This document shows positions 29,194 through 37,358 of a stretch of DNA of 38,068 bases, in pieces; within the stretch, counting starts at the first letter, position 1; each line of letters begins with the position of its first letter. The notes beneath the pieces were generated by a model that worked only from the letters and a program-made list of their open reading frames with translations, did no database searches and was not told the DNA's origin. Made by a program: the position numbers and the translations under genes. Source of the stretch: Nannochloropsis oceanica (lineage: Eukaryota; Sar; Eustigmatophyceae; Eustigmatales; Monodopsidaceae); the NCBI GenBank assembly GCA_004519485.1, contig CP038137.1, positions 1 to 38,068 on the forward strand, given 5' to 3'.

Positions 29194-29885
29194 TGCTTTC
29201 GTCCCTCAACGTCAGTATTGATCTAGATAGCCGCCTTCGCCTCTGGTATTCCTTCACATATCTACGGATATCACCCCTCCATGTGAAATTCTGCTATCTC
29301 CTATCAAACTCAAAGCATTTACGTTTTAGAAGCGGAAAAAAGTTAAGCTTTTTTATTTAACCTCTAACAAAAAATGCTGCCTACGGACCCTTTACGCCCA
29401 GTCATTCCGGATAACGCTCGCCCCCTTCGTATTACCGCGGCTGCTGGCACGAAGTTAGCCGGGGCTATTTTGTTGAGTACTGTCATTATCCTCCTCAACC
29501 AAAGAGTTTTACAACTTGAAAGCCTTCATCACTCATGTAGTATTGCTGGATCAAGCTTTCGCTCATTGTCCAAAATTCCTCACTGCTGGCTCCAAATGAA
29601 GCCTGGGCCTTGTCTCAGTCCCAGTGTGGCTGTACAACCTCTCAGAACAGCTAAGGATCATAGGCTTGGTAGGCCTTTACCCAAATACCAACTACCTAAT
29701 CCTACACAGGCTCATCTTTTAGCGAAAAGTTTTCTTTTGTTATTCAGAATTTTATCCTGAACTAAAAGGCAGATTCCTGTGTATTACTCACCCGTACGCC
29801 ACGAAAAATTATTTTTCGTTCGACTCGCATGTGTTAAGCATACTACTAGCGTTCACCCTGAGCCAGGATCAAACTCAATTATTAT
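28388..29885 (-). rRNA. rns: small subunit ribosomal RNA (16S-like)
   Basis: Conserved SSU blocks read clearly on the minus strand: the 5' GAGTTTGATCCTGGCTCAG at 29859-29878, GTGCCAGCAGCCGCGGTAAT near 29440, ATTAGATACCCTGGTAGTCC near 29165-29185, and the 1390-1540 region GTACACACCGCCCGTCACG near 28555 and GTAACAAGGTAGTCGTACGG near 28415. The 3' end reads GGCTGGAATTTTAAG, without the CCUCC anti-Shine-Dalgarno. About 1.5 kb, no intron. End positions are good to about 10 bases. Confidence 0.96.
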
Positions 29886-29887
29886 TC

Positions 29888-29913
29888 AATTTCTTTATAT
29901 ATATAAAGAAATT
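29888..29913. repeat. perfect inverted repeat at the rns 5' end
   Basis: AATTTCTTTATAT is followed directly by its exact complement, 26 bases in all, touching the 5' end of rns. It may be a processing hairpin or a cruciform site. Confidence 0.65.
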
Positions 29914-29979
29914 TACCTGCATAAAAATCCATCTCACATTATTAAGATAATTAATGTCTTTAAAAAGAATAATATAGCT

Positions 29980-30007
29980 AAATATTTATATTGAAATATA
30001 AATATTT
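29980..30007. repeat. 13-bp stem hairpin upstream of rns
   Basis: AAATATTTATATT, two bases, then the exact complement. It lies inside the large spacer upstream of rns. Confidence 0.6.
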
Positions 30008-30143
30008 GTCTATAAAAAAAGTAAAGTTTTTTTTGGATATAAGCAAATTTCGTTTGAAACAAAATTCAAATTATACAATATAAAATAATATAAAGAAAAA
30101 TTAACCACCCCCTTTTATCCCCCTCCTTATAAAAAGAAAGGGT

Positions 30144-30168
30144 TTTTCTTCATTAACCTGCCAGTACA
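30144..30168 (-). promoter_or_regulatory. repeated spacer motif, copy C (upstream of rns)
   Basis: TTTTTCTTCATTAACCTGCCAGTACA shares nearly every base with copies A and D. It lies about 260 bp upstream of the rns 5' end, just after a C-rich tract. Same orientation as the others. Function inferred. Confidence 0.45.
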
Positions 30169-30297
30169 CATAAAGTTGTATTTTATATAAATTTAAAATT
30201 GAATTTCGTTAAAAAGCTATTTATCTCATCCTTTAATAAGTTAGTAAGGTCTTTAAAAAATATAATATATGATTAATAAAAAATTAGAAAAAACTTT

Positions 30298-30322
30298 TTT
30301 TCTTTATTAACCTGCTAGTACA
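30298..30322 (-). promoter_or_regulatory. repeated spacer motif, copy D (upstream of rns, downstream of cox2)
   Basis: TTTCTTTATTAACCTGCTAGTACA, with one C-to-T change in the core, 52 bp after the cox2 stop and about 130 bp from copy C. A tandem pair of such sites upstream of rns is notable. Confidence 0.45.
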
Positions 30323-30373
30323 ACTATAAAACCCTTATGTATAATGTTAATGGTTTCTTAATCAGAAAATTAA

Positions 30374-31282
30374 TTAAACATCAAAGCTCATTAACTTTCC
30401 TACTTGCCATAATTTAAAATCATATTTGCTTACGACTTTAACCACAATAGGCATAAATCCATGATTGACACCACAAATCTCACTGCATTGACCAAAATAA
30501 ACACCTTTTCGTTTTACAAATAACGAAGTTTGGTTCAATCGACCAGGGCAAGCATCTACTTTAATTCCAAAAGATGGAACAGCCCAGCTGTGTAAAACAT
30601 CAGCTGCAGTTACTAAGATTCTAATATGGGTTTTTTCTGGTAGTACGACACGTCGATCTACTTCCAACAATCTCAAAGAACCTTTGGTTAAATCTTCTTC
30701 TGCAATCATATAAGAATCAAAACCCAAATGCTCTGCTGTTGCAGCATTATAATAAATTTGTTTTGAACTCCCTAAATTAACTTTTTTATAATACGCTTCA
30801 GCAGGAGGTAGATCGCTAACTTTTAAAGATTCAGGACTAAGTTCTTCAATTTGATGAACTTCTGGGTATTCGTAGCTCCAATACCACTGGTGACCAACAA
30901 CTTTTAAAGTTAGACTTGGTTGGATAGATTCTTCCATTGAGTAAAGTAATGCAAACGACGGAACAGCTATAAGCATTAGAATAAAAGCTGGGATTATTGT
31001 CCATACAACCTCTAATACTGTTGAATGAGTAAAATACTCATCATAATCAGTTAAGGATTTACGAACATCTCCTTGATAACTATAAAAACTTAAACATCTG
31101 TAAAGCAACCAAAATACAAAAATTGTAACTGGTACTATGAATACCATCAAATGATTATGGAAGTCTATAATTCCTTCCATAATAGGTGTTGATGGATCCT
31201 GAAAACCCAATTGCCAAAAATTTGGTGCATCCATAAAAGTAAAATTGAATAAGAAAAACCCTATGAAAAGTAAAATTTTCAT
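30374..31282 (-). CDS. cox2: cytochrome c oxidase subunit 2
   Basis: 302 residues, complex IV subunit holding the CuA centre. Ligands are visible: H231, then C266, E268, C270, H274 and M277. Two membrane helices (about residues 45-65 and 92-115) precede the soluble domain, with GHQWYWSYEY at 130-139. Between YEYPEV and FDSYMI (about residues 142-187) is an insertion of roughly 40 residues not usual in the family. The N-terminal MKILLFIGFFLFNFTFMDA may be a cleaved leader. Stop is TAA. Confidence 0.97.
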   Translation of the reverse strand: MKILLFIGFFLFNFTFMDAPNFWQLGFQDPSTPIMEGIIDFHNHLMVFIVPVTIFVFWLLYRCLSFYSYQGDVRKSLTDYDEYFTHSTVLEVVWTIIPAFILMLIAVPSFALLYSMEESIQPSLTLKVVGHQWYWSYEYPEVHQIEELSPESLKVSDLPPAEAYYKKVNLGSSKQIYYNAATAEHLGFDSYMIAEEDLTKGSLRLLEVDRRVVLPEKTHIRILVTAADVLHSWAVPSFGIKVDACPGRLNQTSLFVKRKGVYFGQCSEICGVNHGFMPIVVKVVSKYDFKLWQVGKLMSFDV

Positions 31283-31291
31283 CTTTATGTT

Positions 31292-31373
31292 TACTCATTA
31301 CCGGAATTGAACCGGTACTCCAAATGGAAACAGATTTTAAGTCTGTCGTGTCTACCAATTCCACCAAATGAGT
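31292..31373 (-). tRNA. trnL(uaa): tRNA-Leu(UAA)
   Basis: Class II tRNA with perfect acceptor ACTCATT/AATGAGT, anticodon stem ACAGA/TCTGT, loop CTTAAAA (UAA) and the leucine D arm TGGTGGAATTGGTAGACACG. It shows that the UUA-anticodon tRNA at 1-58 is not the genome's tRNA-Leu(UAA). Confidence 0.95.
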
Positions 31374-31392
31374 TTCATTATATTAAAAAAAT

Positions 31393-31830
31393 TTAAAACC
31401 ATCGAAAATGTGTAAAGCTTCGATTTTTTAAAGCAACAATATGGAGCGATTCTCTTTTTTTTACACAATCCCCTTGATTTTTTGAGGCCTCAAGTAAAGT
31501 AAGGCATAGATTTAAAGAAGCAGAACCTCCTTTTTTTCTTGCTGCATCTATCAACCATTTCATACCCAAAGATAAACTTCGTTTTTCTTGAAGAGGAACA
31601 GGTACTTGATAATTAGCTCCTCCTCTTCTTACTGAACGAACTTCTACAAGTGGTTTTGAATTTTCTAAGGCTCGAAAAAATGTTGCCATACCTTCTTTTT
31701 TCTCTTTTTTATAAATATAATTTAAAGACTCTAAAAAAATTTTTTCTGCTTTTTCTTTTTTTCCATTAATCATTAAATGATTAACAAATTTTCTTGTAAG
31801 GTATTGAGCTTTGTTTTTACTATTCAACAT
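31393..31830 (-). CDS. rps7: ribosomal protein S7
   Basis: 145 residues, uS7, organiser of the small-subunit head. Core motifs are VNHLMINGKKEKAEKIFLESLNYI (about residues 17-40), ALENSKPLVEVRSVRRGGANYQVPVPL (about residues 54-80) and SLGMKWLIDAARKK. The C-terminal HFRWF replaces the longer bacterial tail. It lies 28 bases after nad11; order rps12-nad11-rps7 in transcription. Stop is TAA. Confidence 0.95.
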   Translation of the reverse strand: MLNSKNKAQYLTRKFVNHLMINGKKEKAEKIFLESLNYIYKKEKKEGMATFFRALENSKPLVEVRSVRRGGANYQVPVPLQEKRSLSLGMKWLIDAARKKGGSASLNLCLTLLEASKNQGDCVKKRESLHIVALKNRSFTHFRWF

Positions 31831-31858
31831 ATTTTATTTATTTTTGTTTACAAAAGTA

Positions 31859-33379
31859 TTATTTGTTTATTGAAGCCCAAGTTAAAAACTTGTAATTATT
31901 GCTATATGATCTTAAAAGATTAGAGGCCTTTGCCATGATTTTTGATGACTGGCAAAGGTTAGAGGTCATATAAAAATCTTCAATAAATAATTTAAAAGAA
32001 GTCTTATAAATTTTCCCTAGATTTTTGGATCCAAATTCGAATAAAGTAGGTTGGCCGGTACGAAAATCAGCACGGAACCATGAATTTGCAAAATATGAAG
32101 AAGGAAGAATTTTGGACATTTCAGTTATTAACTGTGATTTAGTTTCAAATGAAGATAATTTATCTAAAGAATAAAAAAGTATTTGGAAAATTTTCCAATC
32201 CTCTCGTGACAAATTAGGTCCAATTAAAGCACGTTGCGTTTTTTGTGGACGACCCTCGGTATTGTAATAAATTCCTGTTTTCTCTACAAAAGTATAAGAC
32301 GGTAAAACAAAATCTGCTTTATTTGTGTTTTTGTCTCCATGTGAAGATTGCATAATAAGAACAGAAGATGAATTAGTTTTTAGATTGTTGTCAAAAAAAG
32401 AGGGTTCATCAATACCTACAGTGTACAGAATTTTGCACTTTGCTAGATCTGATTTAACAAAAGATTTGATACCTAACTCAAAGCTACCCACGGTGTTTGC
32501 TTCTGTGTGAAGCAAATTTACAGCAAGCTTTTTATCAAAAATTGTATAAAAAGAGTGTACTAATTCCTTTATAAGATCCTGAATTGCAAATCCATCATTA
32601 CGTTCACATAGCTTGGAGCCTAAAATAATTGTCGGGTTTTTCGCTTGCGCTAATGACTTACAGATAGGATGTTTACCTTCTGCAATTGAAACCAAGGTTT
32701 TAGGGGATAAACCTAAGAAATTAATAGGAAAAGTAGAAGAAAAATTTCCACCGATAGAAGCAAAAGATGTATTTCCCTTTCTAAATATTTTTCTAAGACG
32801 TAGATTTAATGTTGATGCTTCAAATCTAGGATTAGTACCAATAAAAAGGCAAAAATCTGTTTTTTCGAACTCGGAAATATTATTTTGAAATTTATAATTA
32901 GTAGTATTATCGATGTTAATTTTTAAGGTTTTATCAATACCTAAAAAAGAAAACCCATAGTTATGTGAAAAATTCCGTAAAACGTAGATAGTTTCAAGGT
33001 CTAGATTAGAGCTCGCTAAAAAACCTACTTTGGAAGGTCCGTATTCAAAAGAATATACTTTCAAAAGAGAAGAAAGTTTAGAAACTGTTTTTTTCCACTT
33101 TACGGGTCGTAATTCTCCACTTTTTTTTACAAAAGGGCTTGTTAATCTTTGACGTTTAAGTCCGTCATAAAAAAAACGAATTCTGTCCGATATCCAATTT
33201 TCATTAATTTCTGGATTTTTACGCGGTAAAATTCTCAAAACTTCTGATTCCTTGAAGTCAATTCGAATGTTACTACCTATTCCATCTAGTGTGTCAATGG
33301 ATTGAACAGAACGTAATTCCCATGGTCTTGAAGTAAAAGCATAAGGTTTAGATGTTAAGGCTCCGGTTAAGAGAAGCAT
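31859..33379 (-). CDS. nad11: NADH dehydrogenase subunit 11, C-terminal part only
   Basis: 506 residues, 75-kDa (NuoG) subunit of the peripheral arm of complex I. It begins MLLLTGALTSKPYAFTSRPWELRSVQSIDTLDG, which is the start of the molybdopterin-oxidoreductase-like domain. The N-terminal 2Fe-2S and 4Fe-4S ferredoxin-like domains (about 200 residues) are absent. No upstream frame supplies them: rps12 lies 31 bases away. Truncated mitochondrial nad11 with a nuclear gene for the N-terminal half is reported for eustigmatophytes. The distal part is divergent. Stop is TAA. Confidence 0.93.
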   Translation of the reverse strand: MLLLTGALTSKPYAFTSRPWELRSVQSIDTLDGIGSNIRIDFKESEVLRILPRKNPEINENWISDRIRFFYDGLKRQRLTSPFVKKSGELRPVKWKKTVSKLSSLLKVYSFEYGPSKVGFLASSNLDLETIYVLRNFSHNYGFSFLGIDKTLKINIDNTTNYKFQNNISEFEKTDFCLFIGTNPRFEASTLNLRLRKIFRKGNTSFASIGGNFSSTFPINFLGLSPKTLVSIAEGKHPICKSLAQAKNPTIILGSKLCERNDGFAIQDLIKELVHSFYTIFDKKLAVNLLHTEANTVGSFELGIKSFVKSDLAKCKILYTVGIDEPSFFDNNLKTNSSSVLIMQSSHGDKNTNKADFVLPSYTFVEKTGIYYNTEGRPQKTQRALIGPNLSREDWKIFQILFYSLDKLSSFETKSQLITEMSKILPSSYFANSWFRADFRTGQPTLFEFGSKNLGKIYKTSFKLFIEDFYMTSNLCQSSKIMAKASNLLRSYSNNYKFLTWASINK

Positions 33380-33410
33380 AAAATATTAAAATTGAAAAAA
33401 TCAAATGAAT

Positions 33411-33788
33411 TTAACTCTTAGAAGATTTCTTGGTTCCATATTTAGACCGAGAAACACTTCGATTTTTTATACCTAGAAAATCATATTTACCTCGTATTAA
33501 ATGATACTTGATACCTGGCAAATCTTTTACTCGACCACCTCTCATTAAAACTGTAGAGTATTGTTGTAAATTATGTCCTTCTCCTGGAATATAGGCGGTT
33601 ACACGACGATTATTAGAAAGTCGTATCCTAGCCACTTTACGAAGAGCTGAATTAGGTTTTTTTGGTGTTACAATATAAACTTTTAAGCAAACACCTTTTT
33701 TCTGTGGACAACCTTCTAAAGCTGGTGTTTTGCTTTGAAAGACTTTTGGTTTGCGCGGGGTTTTAATTAACTGATTAATAGTAGGCAT
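33411..33788 (-). CDS. rps12: ribosomal protein S12
   Basis: 125 residues, uS12, of the decoding centre. Diagnostic stretches are [46 protein letters not shown] (about residues 27-60), [38 protein letters not shown] (about residues 69-106) and the C-terminal [12 protein letters not shown]. Fully typical. Stop is TAA. Confidence 0.98.
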   Translation of the reverse strand: MPTINQLIKTPRKPKVFQSKTPALEGCPQKKGVCLKVYIVTPKKPNSALRKVARIRLSNNRRVTAYIPGEGHNLQQYSTVLMRGGRVKDLPGIKYHLIRGKYDFLGIKNRSVSRSKYGTKKSSKS

Positions 33789-33852
33789 TTAAACTGCTGT
33801 ATATTTTATAGAGATATTTTTTACTAGGGTAAAAAATCTCAAAAGAGAATTA

Positions 33853-34149
33853 TTAACCACGCATTAAGTGAGACTGCTCAATTAATATATTACCACGCAA
33901 ACGATAATAAATTACTAAAATAGCCAAACCAATAGCAGATTCTGCTGCCGCAACAGTTAGCACTAAAAGGGCAAACATCTGACCTATAATGTCATCAATT
34001 GAGTTAGAAAAAATTACGAAGTTCAAGTTAATTGCTAAAAGCATTAACTCAATCGACATCAACACAATTAAAATATTTCGTCGATTTAAAACAATACCGA
34101 ATAAACCTATAAAAAATAAAATAGTACTTAGAATTAAGTAATGTTCCAT
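33853..34149 (-). CDS. nad4L: NADH dehydrogenase subunit 4L
   Basis: 98 residues, three membrane helices, complex I. The motif [27 protein letters not shown] (about residues 19-45) and [21 protein letters not shown] (about residues 66-86) with the conserved glutamates identify it. It lies between trnK and rps12. Stop is TAA. Confidence 0.97.
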   Translation of the reverse strand: MEHYLILSTILFFIGLFGIVLNRRNILIVLMSIELMLLAINLNFVIFSNSIDDIIGQMFALLVLTVAAAESAIGLAILVIYYRLRGNILIEQSHLMRG

Positions 34150-34176
34150 GTTTATAAAAAAAAAAACTAAAAAAAA

Positions 34177-34249
34177 TAGGTGTATTGGGATTTGAACCCA
34201 AGACCAATGGATTAAAAGTCCAGTGCTCTACCAACTGAGCTATACACCT
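34177..34249 (-). tRNA. trnK(uuu): tRNA-Lys(UUU)
   Basis: Acceptor AGGTGTA/TACACCT, D arm GCTC/GAGC, anticodon stem TGGA/TCCA, loop CTTTTAA (UUU), discriminator A. Confidence 0.95.
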
Positions 34250-34289
34250 TCGAGTTTTAAAATTTTTGAATAAATTGAAAAGAAAATTT

Positions 34290-34877
34290 TTATTTTATTA
34301 AATAAATAGAGTTTTTTTTCTCTCTTAAAATCTGCTTAAATACAAATTGATGTTTTGCTTTTTGAGTAAAATTAAGAGTAAGAACGATAGCTCCTACCAT
34401 TGCAACAAGCAAAAGAATCCCAGCAATTAAAAAGTAAAAAAAGTAGTAGGTATAGAGTAGTTGACCTAATACTTCAATATTTGTTAAACTGTCTATTGAG
34501 TTTAACCAATTTGTATAAAGTTCACGTCCATCTAAAGGCAAAAAAGGGACAAAATTTTCTTGAAGGGTTAAAAAAATTTCAAGAAAAAAAATTAAACCTA
34601 GAAAACTTCCCATTGGTAAGTAAATCATAAAATCTTTTTCTTGTTTTGTTACTTTTATATCAAGCATCATAACTACAAAAAGAAATAAAACTGCAATTGC
34701 TCCTACATAAACTAAGACAAATAGTAGCGATACAAATTCAATTTCTAATAAAAAAAGTAAAAAGGCTGAAGTTAAAAAAACTAAAACTAAAAAAAATACT
34801 GAATGTACAGGATTTTGTGCACTGATAACTAAAATTGCTGAAAAAATCAGCATTATGCTTAATGATAAAAACAACAT
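34290..34877 (-). CDS. nad6: NADH dehydrogenase subunit 6
   Basis: 195 residues, five membrane helices, complex I. Motifs are ISAQNPVHSVFFLVLVFLTSAFLLFLLEIEFVSLLFVLVYVGAIAVLFLFVVMMLDI in order (about residues 18-74), including the pi-bulge helix YVGAIAVLFLFVVMML. Length is normal. It lies between rpl16 and trnK. Stop is TAA. Confidence 0.97.
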   Translation of the reverse strand: MLFLSLSIMLIFSAILVISAQNPVHSVFFLVLVFLTSAFLLFLLEIEFVSLLFVLVYVGAIAVLFLFVVMMLDIKVTKQEKDFMIYLPMGSFLGLIFFLEIFLTLQENFVPFLPLDGRELYTNWLNSIDSLTNIEVLGQLLYTYYFFYFLIAGILLLVAMVGAIVLTLNFTQKAKHQFVFKQILREKKNSIYLIK

Positions 34878-34908
34878 ATGTTTTTTCTTCGTTTTCTCAA
34901 TAGGTTTT

Positions 34909-35340
34909 TTAAACTTTTAAAGGTAGTTTCCAAGAATTTCTAAAAATAAGAGTTTTCAAAGGCAACTTTTTTCGTGCTGCTTGAAACGCCTCTAAAATAC
35001 GTTGATCTGTTGCTCCGTCAACTTCAAAAAGAATTTTACCTTTTCGAGTACGGCAAACCCATTCATTGACAGCTCCTTTACCTTTACCCATACGCACTTC
35101 AGTTGGTTTAGAGGTAACTGGCAAATCTGGAAATGCTCTGATCCAAATTTTACCCTTTCGCTTTAAATATCGATTTATAACTTGACGAGTAGATTCAATT
35201 TGATGAGCACTTAATAAAACAGATTCTTGAGCAATTAATGCAAATCGGCCATTTTTAATGGGGCGGAAAGATGCAACAGGACCTGATAAATGTCCACGTC
35301 GTGATTTGTTATATTTTGTACGATCTGGTCTTAATAACAT
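34909..35340 (-). CDS. rpl16: ribosomal protein L16
   Basis: 143 residues, uL16, near the peptidyl-transferase centre. It begins MLLRPDRTKYNKSRRGHLSG, close to the family's P-r-tK-rk-hrGr start. VTSKPTEVRMGKGKGAVNEWVC (about residues 75-96) is the signature. Its start abuts the stop of rps13 (two bases between). In the usual S10 order it follows rps3; here it is separate. Stop is TAA. Confidence 0.97.
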   Translation of the reverse strand: MLLRPDRTKYNKSRRGHLSGPVASFRPIKNGRFALIAQESVLLSAHQIESTRQVINRYLKRKGKIWIRAFPDLPVTSKPTEVRMGKGKGAVNEWVCRTRKGKILFEVDGATDQRILEAFQAARKKLPLKTLIFRNSWKLPLKV

Positions 35341-35341
35341 G

Positions 35342-35698
35342 CTATCTCGTTAACTTTCGTAGGTTTTTAGAGGTTCGTGCATTAGTGTGAGTTCGTTGAC
35401 CACGAACAGGTAAACCTTGCCTATGGCGGATTCCTCTATAAGTTTTTATACTAACTAAGTAATCAATTCTCTGCTTTATAGTTCTCTTTAAATCACTTTT
35501 AATTGTTAACTTTGAATTTTCTAACAATTGGTCGATATGATAAATATCCTCGTCTGTAACTTCCTTTAAAAGGCAATATTTTTGAAAACCTAAACTTTTG
35601 CACAGTTGAAAACATAGAGAATTTCCTAAACCATAAACGTCTTTTAAAGCTTGAATTAAATATTTTTTTTTTAAATGCGTTCGTAAAATATAAACCAT
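35342..35698 (-). CDS. rps13: ribosomal protein S13
   Basis: 118 residues from the ATG at 35696-35698. The frame is open to 35767 only by reading trnA, so that start is rejected. uS13 signals are LKDVYGLGNSLCFQLCKSLGF (about residues 17-37) and the C-terminal YRGIRHRQGLPVRGQRTHTNARTSKNLRK, diagnostic for the family. It binds the small-subunit head. Stop is TAG. Confidence 0.96.
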   Translation of the reverse strand: MVYILRTHLKKKYLIQALKDVYGLGNSLCFQLCKSLGFQKYCLLKEVTDEDIYHIDQLLENSKLTIKSDLKRTIKQRIDYLVSIKTYRGIRHRQGLPVRGQRTHTNARTSKNLRKLTR

Positions 35699-35709
35699 TA
35701 ATAAACAAT

Positions 35710-35781
35710 TGGAGATGGTCGGAATCGAACCGACAACTTTGTACGTGCAAAGCACACACTCTACCATTGAGTTACACCCCC
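35710..35781 (-). tRNA. trnA(ugc): tRNA-Ala(UGC)
   Basis: Acceptor GGGGGTG/CATCTCC (two G-U pairs), anticodon stem TGTGC/GTACA, loop TTTGCAC (UGC), discriminator A. Confidence 0.93.
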
Positions 35782-35786
35782 TTGGT

Positions 35787-35811
35787 GCTAGAAACCCTCC
35801 CCTTTTCTAGC
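35787..35811. repeat. 8-bp hairpin with C-rich loop, trnA-atp9 spacer
   Basis: GCTAGAAA, loop CCCTCCCCT, TTTCTAGC. It lies 6 bases upstream of trnA in the minus-strand direction and 3' of atp9. Possible atp9 transcript end or processing hairpin. Confidence 0.6.
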
Positions 35812-35828
35812 TAAAAATGTTTCCCTTC

Positions 35829-35849
35829 ATAATCAAGTAACTTGATTAT
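35829..35849. repeat. 10-bp inverted repeat, trnA-atp9 spacer
   Basis: ATAATCAAGT, one base, ACTTGATTAT. It is the second of two strong hairpins in this 149-bp spacer; a looser CGTAGA...TCTACG pairing (35859-35906) encloses more sequence. Confidence 0.6.
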
Positions 35850-35930
35850 ACCTTTTCACGTAGATTTATAGATCCATTTTTGGGATTATATCATTTTTAT
35901 TCTACGTTTACTCAATAAGGGAATTCTTCC

Positions 35931-36260
<330 letters not shown>

Positions 36261-36557
36261 TTAACTTGATTTTCTAAAGCCGGTTAGCACGCCATCGCGA
36301 CTTAATTTTTGCAACATCAAACGAGACAGTTTATACCCATTAAATACTGATCTACCTCGTCCTGTTAGAATACATAAATTTTTATGTCTAACAATGGAAC
36401 TATCTCGAGGTAATTCATTTAACTCGGTTTGAGCTTTCTCACGCAATTGACGGGGCAGAGTTGAATTCATTACAATAGTTTTAAGTAATTTTCTTGTTCT
36501 TTCATATTTTAAGAACAAATTTTGCTTCTTTTTCATTTTCTCAATATATTTTTTCAT
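36261..36557 (-). CDS. rps14: ribosomal protein S14
   Basis: 98 residues, uS14. The C-terminal half carries NSTLPRQLREKAQTELNELPRDSSIVRHKNLCILTGRGRSVFNGYKLSRLMLQKLSRDGVLTGFRKSS, read as the family's P---R-ka---L--lPr-ss--r--N-C--tGR-r-v---f-lSR---R--a--G-l-G--kssw pattern. It lacks zinc cysteines, as in other mitochondria. The start overlaps orf228 by 17 bases; an internal ATG 7 codons later is possible. Stop is TAA. Confidence 0.95.
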   Translation of the reverse strand: MKKYIEKMKKKQNLFLKYERTRKLLKTIVMNSTLPRQLREKAQTELNELPRDSSIVRHKNLCILTGRGRSVFNGYKLSRLMLQKLSRDGVLTGFRKSS

Positions 36558-37227
36558 TTATATTTTTATCTAAAATGATTAAAGAATTTAAAGAAAAATC
36601 CTTATAATATAAAATTGATTTCTTTCCTGTAAAAGCACTAGGGTTTTTGTCCATGTTAATTTCCCATTTTTGAAGATTGTAAAAATTTAATGAACCAATA
36701 TACTTTAAATTAGAAATAATCCACATATCATACGAAGTTTTTTTGTGTGTTGCTTTTATCATAGTGTTAAATAAAATTACTTTTTGACCAAAAAAAGAAA
36801 TCTTAAACCCTCCTTTTGTTAAACAAAGTAATCTACTTTTAATGTTTTTAGTTATGTTTTTTAGGATATGACGTCGAGAATTATAAGCGTAAATATAAGA
36901 GCTTATATTTTGTAAACGTTTTTTCCGATCACTAAAATTTACCAATTTTGAAGTATTGTCAAATAATTTAAAACGAAAAGTATAAACTTGACCTTCATTA
37001 GGAAGTGCTTTACCGTATATATCAAATCGGTTTTCTAACCTTTTTAAACAGTTAAATTGTTGTTCGGTCTTATATATAAGCATCTCTCTAAATTCAAGAT
37101 CCACCTCCTTTTTTTTTCGTGATCTAACAAATGCCTCATATATATTTTGTGATTTTAAAGGTTTTGGTATGAAATACGAAATTAATACTGGATTTTCAAA
37201 ATTAGTATCTTTGTATTTTAAAGTCAT
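36541..37227 (-). CDS. hypothetical basic protein (orf228), weak S1-like segment
   Basis: 228 residues from the ATG at 37225-37227. A longer frame would read through trnF and is rejected. The protein is basic and has no clear membrane helix. Residues 130-160 (SRLLCLTKGGFKISFFGQKVILF) resemble one OB-fold of ribosomal protein S1, where a kkGG--v---G--gF motif is usual, so a divergent mitochondrial rps1 is possible but unproven. It sits next to rps14 in a ribosomal-protein block. It is the only gene here that ends in UGA (36541-36543). Confidence 0.55.
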   Translation of the reverse strand: MTLKYKDTNFENPVLISYFIPKPLKSQNIYEAFVRSRKKKEVDLEFREMLIYKTEQQFNCLKRLENRFDIYGKALPNEGQVYTFRFKLFDNTSKLVNFSDRKKRLQNISSYIYAYNSRRHILKNITKNIKSRLLCLTKGGFKISFFGQKVILFNTMIKATHKKTSYDMWIISNLKYIGSLNFYNLQKWEINMDKNPSAFTGKKSILYYKDFSLNSLIILDKNINEKIY

Positions 37228-37229
37228 AA

Positions 37230-37302
37230 TGTCTAGGAACGGATTCGAACCGTTGACCCAAGGATTTTCAGTCCTTTGCTCTACCAACTGAGCTACCTAA
37301 AC
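37230..37302 (-). tRNA. trnF(gaa): tRNA-Phe(GAA)
   Basis: Acceptor GTTTAGG/CCTAGAC, anticodon stem AAGGA/TCCTT, loop CTGAAAA (GAA), discriminator A. It lies 2 bases upstream of orf228. Confidence 0.95.
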
Positions 37303-37358
37303 GTTAAATTGTTGATTCAAAATAATTCTGTTATTTTTTTATAGTATAATTATATTAT

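Larger units (their letters stand above)
29886..30373. other. largest non-coding spacer; candidate control region
   Basis: This 488-bp gap between the rns 5' end and the cox2 3' end contains no gene I can support. It holds a 26-base palindrome at 29888-29913, a 13-bp hairpin at 29980-30007, a C-rich tract at 30105-30126 (two runs of five C in an otherwise A/T sequence) and two copies of the repeated motif at 30144 and 30298. Being upstream of rns, it is the best candidate for promoter and replication-start functions, by inference only. Confidence 0.5.

Noticed and set aside
28414-29994. Open frames of 70-128 residues in both strands
   Set aside because: They overlap the conserved small-subunit rRNA or the spacer next to it and show no family likeness.
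31155-31367. 70-residue frame over cox2 and trnL(uaa)
   Set aside because: Out of frame with cox2 and partly a translated tRNA.
35699-35767. N-terminal extension of rps13 and a second overlapping frame at 35499-35759
   Set aside because: The extension is the translated trnA; the second frame is a shadow of rps13.
37228-37287. N-terminal extension of orf228
   Set aside because: It is the translated trnF.
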